The notes below the pieces were generated by a model. It saw only the letters and a program-made list of their open reading frames with translations, searched no databases and was not told where the DNA came from. 64,000 bases of DNA from Theristus sp. LFF4_11 (taxonomy: Eukaryota; Nematoda; Chromadorea; Monhysterida; Xyalidae). The position numbers and the translations under genes are program-made. Positions 13,833 through 24,519 of this stretch are shown here, one piece after another; the first letter of the stretch is position 1, and each line of letters starts with the position of its first letter. The stretch is taken from assembly GCA_030248135.1 (NCBI GenBank), contig JASANC010005657.1, positions 123,753 to 187,752 on the forward strand. The letters are read 5' to 3'.

Positions 13833-16800
13833 TTCAGATTTTACTTTTAATAAACATTATGAGCGAACTACATAAACTTGTAACCGAACATACCGTGAGA
13901 ATCGCCTACAAATCGAACGGTAAAAGTGATTTTTATGTGTAATTTACTAAACAGCTAACGACTGCTGCGATATTTTGAACCGACCTTTTCCAGCTGATAA
14001 GCAGTGAGAATCGGTGTGCTAAGATAAAAAACTTCCGATTGAAACAATCATAAACCGAGTGAAACGATAGCTTTGGGTTGATAAGATCATAAGATGTAAA
14101 AAATAGTTTCAAAGTTGTTTTCAAATGCTAACCAACTAGCACGTTTTCCATCAACTGAAAAAACATACTACAAATAAACCAGTGTACGAACGTAAAAAGT
14201 TATTGCGCCAAGAAAACAAAACCGAACCGACAGATGTTTGAAATAAAATTCATGTTTTGAACGCGGAAAAGTTGTGTGTTCGCATTGTATCTAATGCGAT
14301 TATGAAATTTTCATTACATGGGAACAGCGCGGTAAGCGGAACATAAAAGAAGACGAAAAATGGTGCTGTTGAGAGAAATCTGATGAACTAAAAAATTGAA
14401 ACCAAAAAAACAGAAATGCAAATAAACAGTTTCGAACATAAAAAACAACTACAAAAATACAGGACGATCATCAAAATTGCCCTGAAGTCAATTTTCACCT
14501 AGTTCACGATTCCTTTCACACGCGCTGTCATTCTCGGAAAACAAAAAACTAACAGAAAACGTGAATAATACGCGAGTCGGGAAATGACAGACACCACGGA
14601 AGCCGCAGAAACGGCGGACTTAACGAAGCAGTGAAGTTAGGTGTTAGGTATCTCGACCCGACCTTATTGTAGGCCGAGTCGAGGAAGTGAACAACAAAGA
14701 ATGGAGAAAAGGAACGCAATCCTTCCAAACATTCTGCTCCCTCACGATCAGCAACAAGCACGGTGGTGAGAAGATCGTTGCGAGACCGAAAGCCCGATAG
14801 CGACTGCGCAGTTTTCGTTTAAAACATTCCAACATGTGAGAACACAAAACAAACAAAACAAACAACCAAAAGCCACACACACATGGTGAATTTTCTGGGA
14901 GCAGCCAGAAAGCAGCGCTCATATGGCGTGAGAACGACAGAAGAAAAATTGAGCAAAACCGTTTTAGGTACGCTCGCTCAGTCAAAATTCAATTTCAAAA
15001 TATTATAATATCGTTAACACTGTGGGAGCAACGTTCAAGCGAACAAAGTTAGAAGTCTATGATCAGAATTGCTTGCACAAACAAAGCAACACCCCGCAAT
15101 AATTGCCTTTCACGATAGACTGTGCGCGTATTAACGGTGAATGTAAAAAACTCCGGATACAAAGAGTATGGTCTCGACCTTGACCGTATTTGGTCTCGAC
15201 ACGATCTCAAGCAGTCGTGCTTTATTGTCAAAACAAATTTTTTTACAAAATCGCTTTTTACAAAGTCAGATTATTCTTTTTAAACCGAACCAATTACTCC
15301 GTGTTCAACACCATCTTAAAAATATTCGTGAGTGAGCCACAGTAATCGAATCGTTTCGAGACCCATAACATGTTAGACCTAGAAACCGTAACACCCAAAG
15401 CAAAAGACGCTACTCAGCATAGTTTTGCGATTCACTTACAGAAATCAATTGAAAGGTATTGTTGCAAAAACGCTCCCAGCCAATTAAAATACGAAAACAG
15501 GTGGTCTGAAAACTGATGTCAAGCGCGACGGTGGTATTCAAGCTAAATTGCATAAAATCAATCGAATACAAGAATTCTGATTGGCCACTTTTGAATCAAG
15601 CTCACTGATTGGCTCGATCAGCACACGATCGAACCAAGCAGCACATCAAAATTGAGATGCGAATTGCTCGACTTTCATACAAATGCAAAACATCCATTTA
15701 GCGTTCTAGACAGTCTGATGAAGCAACAAACGGCAAAAAAAGAAACCAAAAGTCTTGCCAAAAAACAGTAACGAACCAACCTTGTGCACCAGTTTCTCCC
15801 ACCAGCAATCGAGATGTTTCCCATCGGTTTCAAGAGGCCACGGGGTAAATGGTGCCGAGGGGGACGATAAAAGGAACGACGGTACAGCGGCTGCGTTCGT
15901 CAGGTGGCAGTAGGGCGGCCAGAAATCGGCCATACTTTCAGCCAGAATCACCAACTCGGATCTTCACAAACTATTCAATCAAAACGTCGCAAACTTTTTG
16001 GCGAACACTTTTTGCAGTCGACAAACGGTATGTGTTCTTCCATAAGCCTAGAAGACCGATTCAAAAAAGTTTATCTTCGGCAAACAATCTGTCGTTGTGA
16101 GAGTGTCGAGACACACAAATCAAAAAAACAGTGAACGTGTTCAGCTCTCCGGTAGACAACGATTCATGGTAAATTCACAGGTTTGACTGAAACGAACAGA
16201 AAAGTGGACGGTGAAAAACTTTCGGCGGCATTTACACAGAAAAAGCGATAAAAACCATTTTTGATCTAATTATCACGGAACAAAGGTTGACAACACGACA
16301 CGTGGTGACACGGGGCAAACAAAACGGGGTACAAAAAGAATACCGGGGGTTAAGGGGGAGTGTGCACCACGGTCTTCAGGCAGAATTAAACCCAATTCAT
16401 CATGACAAACTATGTGTAAAAAGTGACACCGCAACCGATGGGGGCAGGGTGAAAACAAGTTTTTTTATTCAGTCATTTTCAAAAACAATTCACACCAGTT
16501 GTGCGACAGCTGAATGATGTGTGATTAAAAACATGCTAAACACACATAAACGGGGTGTTACGGGAATTAAACACATAACGCGACGACACCCACACAGGAA
16601 AAGGGAAAAGGAAAAAGTTGACAGTTTTTTTCAGATGGGGGAAAAGAGAAAAACTTATTGTCACGGACAATCAAAAACAACAGTATTTTAACACCTTTTC
16701 TCTAAATTTGTCATTCATCATCGATTTACGACTTCTAAGTGCAGCGGATGTTTGAGGTTTTAGTGCACGTTATCTGCGCGATGGGATGGGAGAGGACGAC

Positions 16801-17575
16801 AAATCGTTATTGGGTGTTGGAGTCTGATTGGTAGTAAAAGACAATACATTTGCACTTTTCAAAACATACAGTGATAGTGAAATGCCAAACACAAGTGCCG
16901 ACGGATTACGGTGTCCAATGTGTTGCGGTCTCGCCACGAACTTTACTTTTTAAGATCGTTACGGACAGTTACTGGTGGTAAAAATTGAAAATATGAATGA
17001 AAATTGGAACACCCATTGTTGCACTACACTAATCTTGCATTACGATCAGGCACGTCTGCAGCGGTAAGATCGCGTCGAGACCGAACACGATAGGTACCGT
17101 ACCCCGTGGCCCGTGGGCAGCAGTTGTGACATTTCACCAAATGTTCACCAAATTTCACCATTTCACTGTTCTGGTGTGAAAGATTAGTGACTGAGATACG
17201 AAGATCAACGTTGGTGATAACTGGTTGAAGAGGAAAACAAAACTGGCGAAAACGCGACAGGAACAATGAATGAGTGAACATGTGTGCGCTATGAAGAAAA
17301 AAACAGATGGAGTTTTGTTTTCAAAAATTTTTGATCAATTGGTGTACGGAACTCACGAGACATGAAGGTCACGCACGTAAGAAACAAGATGTTTCGGAAC
17401 AGATTTGAAAATCAGAATTTGATTCATCAAAAGCGTGCGATTTGCAAACGCTGATTAGAACAGTCGTTCTCATTGGTTTCTCACAAAGCAAACGATACGT
17501 CACTTTAAGCTGATTAAATCAGTTCATGCTGATCCTTCGGTCTCAACTCTGACAAAGTCGCTGTGCGATGGTGTA
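13833..17575. other. intergenic, no confirmed gene
   Basis: AT-rich sequence with many A-tracts. A recurrent phrase around GTCTCGACACGATCTC occurs near 15,190, with relatives near 7,805, 17,065 and 31,325, suggesting an old dispersed repeat. One weak exon candidate lies at 15,781-15,933. Confidence 0.4.
15781..15933 (-). CDS. weak candidate coding exon
   Basis: On the minus strand an ATG at 15,933 opens 51 codons starting MADFWPPYCHLTNAAAVPS and ending CWWEKLVHK before a possible donor GTTGGT at 15,780. The composition (Trp, Pro, Ser, hydrophobic) looks more protein-like than neighbouring frames, and GTTGGT donors are used elsewhere in this window. No family is recognised and no partner exon was found; it could be chance. 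Confidence 0.2.
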
Positions 17576-17731
17576 CAGCGAACTCTAAATTATAGGCAAT
17601 CAACTGATTGCTTGGTGCATGCTTTCTGTGCAGACATTGCTATGGCGGCAGAGTTGGGCTTGCACAGAAAACCATGCATCACGTGATCGATCACCAACCA
17701 ATCAGCTGATTGCCAATAAATAATTCACGAC
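17576..17731. mobile_element. MITE family D copy
   Basis: Starts CAGCGAACTCTAAATTATAG and contains the diagnostic inverted pair around ATTGCTTGGTGCATGCTTTCTGTGCAG and TTGCACAG...CACCAACCAATCAGCTGATTG. Other copies lie at about 29,455, 33,076, 38,317, 44,335, 53,375 and 58,630. Confidence 0.65.
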
Positions 17732-17782
17732 TACAGTAGTGGGTGGACGTGAAGGTGGAACGAAGCGTTCCTCCGCCATGCC

Positions 17783-18502
17783 TAGAGATGTCAAGAAAAA
17801 AAAAATTTTCTATTTTTTTTTTAATTTTTAAATGAAAGTTGTTCAGAATTTTTCAGGGAGTCCGAATATCACCATCTGAGGAGCCACCGACTTACCATAT
17901 GACCCCCACTCATATGGGAGGAGGGTGAAAATTTCAGACTTGGTTTCGGCGACCCCATTTTCCCACCGACGACATCACGTCTCGTGTTTTGCCTCTCAAT
18001 TCACCTCAAATAACACGGAAACAAGTTTAACAACAAACCGGTGTGATCATGCTGACGACACGAGGCGAAACAGCAACGAGCAACCAACGAAGTTACGCTT
18101 GCAGTGGCAGCCAGTGCAATTTCGACCTTTCGAGATCCTGAAAAACGATGCGTAAATGTGAGTTCTCTGCTTCTATCTCACCTTAGCGACATCGGAATTT
18201 GTTGAACTAGCCTTTGCGACGCTCAAGTACTTCAATGCGCGAGTCGATCATCACTCACCAAGGCTGAAAACAGTCGATAAATCAATCCAGAATACCACCT
18301 GCAGCGTTGAAGACTAAGTGACAAGGTAAAGTCAAAGAAAATTTTTGTTGAACTTTCGAAAAATTATGCCAAAAAGGGCATTTTCAGGGCACATTAAAGA
18401 AAAAATTTCAAAAATTTTTAATAAAAAAAATTAAAAAAAATGCTCATTTTTTTACTTTAAAAAAAATTAAAAAAAAAATTTTTTTTGACCCTTACATCTC
18501 TA
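17783..18502. mobile_element. hAT-type MITE (family F), 720 bp
   Basis: Ends are TAGAGATGTCAAG and its inverted form ...TTACATCTCTA. A perfect 8-bp target duplication GCCATGCC flanks it (17,775-17,782 and 18,503-18,510). An internal 76-codon frame from 17,925 recurs in the second copy (21,833), but resembles no transposase I know and is probably chance conservation. Subterminal regions are long A/T tracts. Confidence 0.85.
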
Positions 18503-19095
18503 GCCATGCCCTGTTGTTGAGTGTGCAAAAAACAAATCCGGCAAACGCACCACGTGTCGACGTGTCCATCACGGCACCGTCGCACGGGTTGCGTACGATC
18601 GCGTGGTCTGCTAACTAAACCCAGCAAAAACAACCCGACCTCTCATCTTGCGGTACGAGTCTACGAATTGCTTCCAAAAGCTGCGAAACAAGGACAAAAA
18701 GGACGACAACGACTTGTGAAACGGCGCTGGATTGTTGGCGAAGCCCGATTGCAGACATTATAAGCTCGATCATGGCATTTCAATTTTCATAGGTATCGCG
18801 AGAGAAACAAAACGGTTCTCATCCAGCAAAAAGACAAGAGTTTAGCAAAAGAGAGATCACGACGAAAACGTCAGGCAATAACAACAGAAATGGAGAAGAA
18901 AGAAACTGTTGCTAATTCCAGACCTTTGCTTGCGGATTTTCAAAGTTCGGTATCGTAAAATGCAAATCAATTGTGTTCAATCAGTCACACACCTACCACG
19001 AATTGCCCAGAGTGAGACCAGCTGAATGAAGAGAAATCAAACTACCTACAAACTAGCACACAACGCCGAGCCTAGTTTAAAATCGTTTGTTACGT
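18503..19095. other. intergenic
   Basis: No gene supported. An 80-codon plus-strand frame at 18,521-18,763 is rich in Lys/Arg and has no recognisable domain. Confidence 0.3.
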
Positions 19096-19327
19096 CCATA
19101 CCCGTGCGACGGTGTGGAGTACCAATATGCACATCCCTCAAAACCGGTGTGCAGCCCGCAAGAAATTTTTGCGGTGGCATTTTGGCGACACCGGTTTGAA
19201 GGGCTGTGCACCGTTTGCAAGACAGCCGGTGCAATGAAGCAAAGCTCGCAAAGTTTGTTCTTGCGGGCTGCACACCGGTTTGAGGGCTGCGCACATCGGT
19301 ACCACACACTGTCGCGCGGGTATGGTT
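19096..19327. repeat. short foldback (inverted repeat) element
   Basis: Arms of about 67 bp (19,097-19,163 and 19,258-19,325) are inverted copies centred on AAAACCGGTGTGCAGCCCGC and its complement, each ending in CCATACCCG / CGGGTATGG. A spacer of about 95 bp, itself partly palindromic (GACACCGG / CCGGTG), separates them. It is probably a MITE; flanking duplications are unclear. Confidence 0.65.
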
Positions 19328-20123
19328 CTGTCTGAAAAGCATGCAGTTTCTTGTTGTCTGACATTGCAGAGCACGACAAAGCAGTAAATACACACCGGTA
19401 GACATGCGCCGAGCCGACTCAGAAACGTATCTTACAGTTTTGTTTTAAAATTTTTATGATTCTCAGAATTTGCATCTCATTAAACTTTTCCGAACATCCT
19501 TCAGGATACGGCGACCCGAGGCAAATTGTCAACCACGGAAACTGAAATCTCAGAGGTCGGGAGTTTTGAGAAAGGTAACTGCTGCCTCAAGCCAAGCCTC
19601 ATTCCAAGAGGCTGAAAACAAAAGCGATAAGAGTCCTATCTATCTTGTTCGACGATATTCCATTGTTTTTTTTGCGCCGGGATAATGGGGAAGATGCATA
19701 CTTTTTTGCTGGCCAGATCAGTTTTATAAATGCTCAGTGGTACTACGTTACAATACGCGTTCAGGCCGAAGCTTTTGAGCAAATTTATGAACCAAGAAAT
19801 TTCAGTTTCCACACACAGAGACATTGGCGAATCAGATAATGTGAAAATGGAATCGTGGAGTTTCACGATTTTATTCAGGGCCACACAGTGGTATAGCACT
19901 AATAAACTATTGAACCTTCATGAAACTGGCCCCGGTTTGGTATAAACCTCTCGGCGTCGTTCGTTGATCGCCAAAACTGGACAAAACCTCTCAAATGCCA
20001 AATCAAAAAAAAAACAAAGCAAAACAAAACCAAGTCGGAACAAAATGACTTGCCGAGCTCGCTCGGTTTTTTGATGAATTAACGAAACGACGTCGTCGCC
20101 GTCACTGTTCACGGCAATCAAAT

Positions 20124-20247
20124 CAAATCGGTCCAAAAGTAAGCTGAGTTGGTTGACTCGCTCGACTTGTTCGTTGTGAAATCTTCAAATCGGTCCAAAA
20201 GTAAGCTGAGTTGGTTGACTCGCTCGACTTGTTCGTTGTGAAATCTC
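20124..20247. repeat. 62-bp tandem duplication
   Basis: Two nearly identical units begin CAAATCGGTCCAAAAGTAAG at 20,124 and 20,186. It lies in non-coding DNA. Confidence 0.85.
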
Positions 20248-20878
20248 ACAGTTCACAGAAGCTGAAATACCTCACAAATTCTCTCACACTGCTGCAGTCA
20301 AATTGCTTGCTGCGCAACGCCGTCGAAAAAACAAAGTGTTGTATGATTATGAAGGTTTAGATTGGTTTTGTCAATGTATTTTTCAAGTTTTTTGATTAAT
20401 TGATTGATGCCATTTTATTCAATCATTCAGCTTTCAGCTCAGTCGATCGAGATTGATCGTCGTCGTTTTCAATTTTTTCAATTATTTGTTCTTCTCTCTC
20501 TCTCGTCTCGTTCCTAAAAAGAAAACCAAAACCAAACCAATGTTGAACTAAAAAATAAAAATAAAGCGTGGAAGAAATCAGTGAGGAAAGAAAAAAGAAA
20601 GACGAAGAAAAGAAACAAACAAAGAAAAAGAAAGACAAAAACAAGCAAGCACTTTTTTAATGGTCAGGTCATTGGCCAGCAGCTTTTCAGAAGTTGTTGT
20701 AAATGTGATTTTGAAGAGGTTTTTTTAAATCTTTTTTATTTAATTTTTTTTCTGATCGGAAAAACCAACCAAACCAAAAATGATCTCAGCTCAGCGTTAA
20801 AATGATTTGTATACATTCTTAAAAGTGATTTTTTTGATTTTTGATCTGAGGTTGCTTGCAATGAGTCGTTGTAGGTAG

Positions 20879-21496
20879 AGTTGGTAAAAAAACCGGTTTT
20901 TTATATTGCCAGGAAAAAAACGGTTTCTTTTCCGTTTTAAAACCGTTTTAAAACCATAAAAAACCGAATGCTTCCCAGCTCCTAAACTTTTCAGAACTTG
21001 GCAAGTTGGCATCTTGAACTCAAAATAGGAAATACATCAAAATTAGTGATTTTGAGCAGCGTAAAATGCTGTTTTCGGGCATACAACCGACCCAATATGC
21101 TATTTTTGCCACCAAATGCTACCCAATTTTTTGTTTCAAATTAAATTAATTTCGCTTTTATTGGTTTCCAGGGCAGCACGTTCAATAAATTGAAAACAAA
21201 GACTGGGCAGTGACCGTGTAGGTGTGGGGAGCGGGGAGGGACGGTTGCAAGGAGACCGGATAGCTGACCCCGATTAGGGGGCGAGATTTGCAGAGCTGCA
21301 AAGTGTACCGGTGGCGGATTGCGTTTGAAAAATAACATTTCATCAGTTACCCTTTGCAAATCGACAACATCGTCAGTTAGTCTGCATATGCACTTAGTTT
21401 AGCAATCACCTTGTCTTCATCGTATTTCACTTGACCCTTGCCACAAAAGCTTCTGCAAAATGATGCTTCACCAGTTCAGTTCGACACAGTTCAGTT
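20879..21496. mobile_element. truncated MITE family A copy
   Basis: Collinear with the 5' three quarters of the 13,039 element, from GAGTTGGTAAAAAAACCGG to GTTCGACACAGTTCA. It then breaks off into an inverted fragment of family F, so its 3' end has been lost. Confidence 0.75.
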
Positions 21497-22107
21497 GGCT
21501 CCTCAGATGGTGATATTCGGACTCCCTGAAAAATTCTGAACAACTTTCATTTAAAAAAATTAAAAAAAAAATTTTTTTAAAGAAAAAAATAGAAATTTTT
21601 TTTCTTGACATCTCTAGGTGGGGGGGAGTCTAGTACCCGTGTCGAGGTAAAGGGGGGAGAGGGGTACACGTAGAGATGTCAAGAAAAAAAAATTTCTATT
21701 TTTTTTCTTTTAAAAAAATTTTTTTTAAATTTTTTTTAAATGAAAGTTGTTCAGAATTTTTCAGGGAGTCCGAATATCACCATCTGAGGAGCCACCGACT
21801 TACCATATGACCCCCACTCATATGGGAGGAGGGTGAAAATTTCAGACTTGGTTTCGGCGACCCCATTTTCCCACCGACGACATCACGTCTCGTGTTTTGC
21901 CTCTCAATTCACCTCAAATAACACGGAAACAAGTTCAACAACAAACCGGTGTGATCATGCTGACGACACGAGGCGAAACAGCAACGAGCAACCAACGAAG
22001 TTACGCTTGCAGTGGCAGACAGTGCAATTTCGACCTTTCGAGATCCTGAAAAACGATGCGTAAATGTGAGTTCTCTGCTTCTATCTCACCTTAGCGACAT
22101 CGGAATT
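21497..22107. mobile_element. two MITE family F fragments, head to head
   Basis: 21,497-21,616 is an inverted copy of the first 120 bp of the 17,783 element, ending ...GACATCTCTA. After about 54 bp a plus-oriented copy starts at 21,671 (TAGAGATGTCAAG) and is almost identical to the 17,783 element up to 22,107. LINE sequence begins there abruptly. Confidence 0.75.
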
Positions 22108-22321
22108 CCAAGATTAAATTTTTGCCCCAGCGTCTGGTCGCCGTCGTTGATAGGGGACTGCAGAAGAGTAGAATCCGTTCAACGAAGTTTCACCAAATAC
22201 GTTCAAGGAGTTGATTTAGGTGATAGTTACCAGAAAAGAATGGACGACCTCCAGCTTCTGCCGCTTTTCGTCCAGCGCATAATTTCAGATTTAATTTTAG
22301 TTTACAAGATTCTCACACATA

Positions 22322-22583
22322 CCGTAAAGTCTTGCATATAAGGTTCCTCCCACTTATAAGACCCCCACCCAAAAGTGGGCGGAGTGTCACACGGCGGGAA
22401 ACCAAAAAATTCAAAATTTTGATTTGTTCGAAATTTCACCCCGTTTATAAGACCCGGACTTCCTTATCTTCGCTTTATAAGACCTCCTCCCACTTATAAG
22501 GCTGTCACACAAAATTCCACTTTTTTCAGAAATTTTTGATTTTCAAATTTATATAAGGAGACCTTATATGCAAGACTTTACGG
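22322..22583. mobile_element. MITE family C (TA duplication) inserted in the LINE frame
   Basis: Terminal inverted repeats CCGTAAAGTCTTGCATATAA and the complement at the right end; flanked by TA/TA. The interior carries several CTTATAAG-type palindromes. Removing the element and one TA leaves the LINE frame open across the site, which fixes the boundaries. TA duplication points to Tc1/mariner-type mobilisation. Confidence 0.85.
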
Positions 22584-23500
22584 TAAATGCCATATCCCCG
22601 AGTCTGTGGAGTTTTTTCAGGTTCACGAAGGAGAAATTGGCACCAGGGGTCACTCTCTTAGGTTGAAGGTTCCGATGGTAAATACGTCCATCCGCAAAAA
22701 TTTCTGGGGAACGAGAACTGTTGTTCTCTGGAATTCATTGAGTCAAGCTACGGTTGCCTCCACTTCAGTCACTACTTTCAGGAAATCTCTGTTGCTGAGA
22801 GACCGGGACCTTGTGCTGAAATTCGCTGAAACAAAATACTCGACAATTTTGATATAAATCTACAGGAGAGTCCGCTTCCTACCCGAAAACTTCCGCTTTA
22901 AAGGGATGCGTCTTTCATTCGCGCCAATCTCAGTCTCAAATCAATTCATTTTAATTTTTTGTATTGGAGTTCCGCCGGCTTGACCCTGTCTGTCCAAAAG
23001 CTTCTCGCTTCTCACGAACTTTCAATGTAAATTACAAATTCTCCTGCCAACCTTTCTCGTCAACACCTTCAATCACAAAATTAGGTCTATAGTATCTAAT
23101 TTTCCATCTCGATAGTTCCAGACAACTTGCCCCAAACGGTCGAGATTGTGACAGCCGCTTACTTGATTTTGCTTCATTTGTGTGCTCGTGCCCGTCAGTG
23201 ATTCGCTTTGTGTACGTGTGCTGCGACAGCTATGAACTTCATGCGATGTGGTTTTTCGTAAACCAGCGATTCGACGAACTCGTAATTTACCAACCAGATT
23301 TATTTGTCTTAGTTTTTTTCAATCAGCAGTTTCAGTTTCAGTCTGACTGTCGGAGTCGGATTGTTTTGTTTTGTAGTGTCGTGTCTTGACTGTGTTGTAG
23401 TGTTTGAGTGTTTGTTTCGGTTGACTTTTTTCCTCAGTTGTGTTGACAGTTCACTTAAAAACCGGACATTTTCATGTCATTTCCTTTCTGATTCCACTTA

Positions 23501-23765
23501 CAGTACGGCCGAATAAATGAGGCAGTCCATCAAGGCGGGATCAGACGCAGACTAGGAGTTGTCTTTTTCAAAAATGACAACCTAATTCCCAATCATGTGT
23601 GCAAGGGAGAAAGAATGCACAGAATAGCGCGGATAATCCATTAGTTTTCAAAAACGCGTCAAATTTGGCACGCAATTTGGTTTCTGAACGTTTTTTTTCT
23701 TACATTCAAAATTCGCGCGCTCCTTGAACCCTGAAAAAAGCTGCCATGTTTAATCGGCCATACCG
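23501..23765. mobile_element. MITE family B copy
   Basis: Ends CAGTACGGCCGAATAAATGA and ...TAATCGGCCATACCG, flanked by TA. Other copies: 25,111-25,375 (inverted), 37,407-37,671 and 53,569-53,831. Confidence 0.85.
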
Positions 23766-24206
23766 TACTTTGAGGCATTCTGTTGTTTTGACTTTGAGGC
23801 GTTTTGTTAGGCTATTGGATCATACAATTGCCTTGTTTTGATTTGCTTTCAAAGAAAACTGGGAATCTGAGAGCGTAATAAAATCAATCAATCAATCAAA
23901 AATACATGTACGGTGGACGTGGTCCTCCTCCTCAAAGGAAAGAAAAAGATGAAAAAACCAATTTGATCCTTTTAGGGTTTCATCGTTTTTTTTGCTATGA
24001 TTTTTAGCGTATTCCTTTTTGCATTTGCGATTTTTGCGGTGCTTATATGCGCCCCGTTATCGTGTAGCGCCACGAGTTTTGCACGCTCAACAACTCTTAA
24101 CTCTGTCACTGTTTCTGTTCCTATTTTTACCACAACGGGTGCCATACACACTCACAAAACGCGGAAACCCGTCACAACTATGTGTTTTATGGCTTTTTTT
24201 TCTATA

Positions 24207-24468
24207 CCGTAAAGTCTTGCATATAAGGTTCCTCCCACTTATAAGACCCCCACCCAAAAGTGGGCGGAGTGTTACACGGCGGGAAACCAAAAAATTCAAA
24301 ATTTTGACTTGGTCGAAATCTTACCCCGTTTATAAGACCCGGAATTCCTAATGTTCGTTTTATAAGACCTCCTCCCATTTATAAGGTTGTCACACGAAAT
24401 TCCACTTTTTTCAGAAATTTTCGATTTTCAAATTTATATAAGGAGACCTTATATGCAAGACTTTACGG
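24207..24468. mobile_element. MITE family C copy
   Basis: Same terminal repeats (CCGTAAAGTCTTGC...) and internal CTTATAAG boxes as the 22,322 copy, flanked by TA. It sits about 50 bp beyond the stop codon of the phosphatase gene, so it may lie in its 3' UTR. Confidence 0.85.
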
Positions 24469-24519
24469 TATTCTTTCTCCCAGTGTCAATTGAACAAATT
24501 ATTTTGATTCAATCATTCA

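Larger units (their letters stand above)
22108..23900 (+). pseudogene. 5'-truncated LINE (reverse-transcriptase C-terminal region and 3' tail)
   Basis: The frame from 22,108 reads ...CPSVWSPSLIGDCRRVESVQ..., then RMDDLQLLPLFVQRIISDLI. After a MITE insertion it continues with RGHSLRLKVP and FWGTRTVVLWNSLSQ up to a stop at 22,857. These are the conserved C-terminal features of CR1/L2/Jockey-like reverse transcriptases (YxxxVWSP, ESVQRRFTK, RLxxLxLxxLxxRR, WNSLP). The 3' region ends in an (AATC)n-type tail near 23,880-23,900, as in CR1/L2 elements. The endonuclease and the polymerase core are missing, so the copy is dead. MITEs at 22,322-22,583 and 23,501-23,765 landed in it later. Confidence 0.75.

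Noticed and set aside
23997..24212. Small secreted protein with a signal-peptide-like N-terminus
   Set aside because: The hydrophobic start is suggestive, but the frame runs into a MITE, has no splice partner or family, and sits in repeat-rich DNA.
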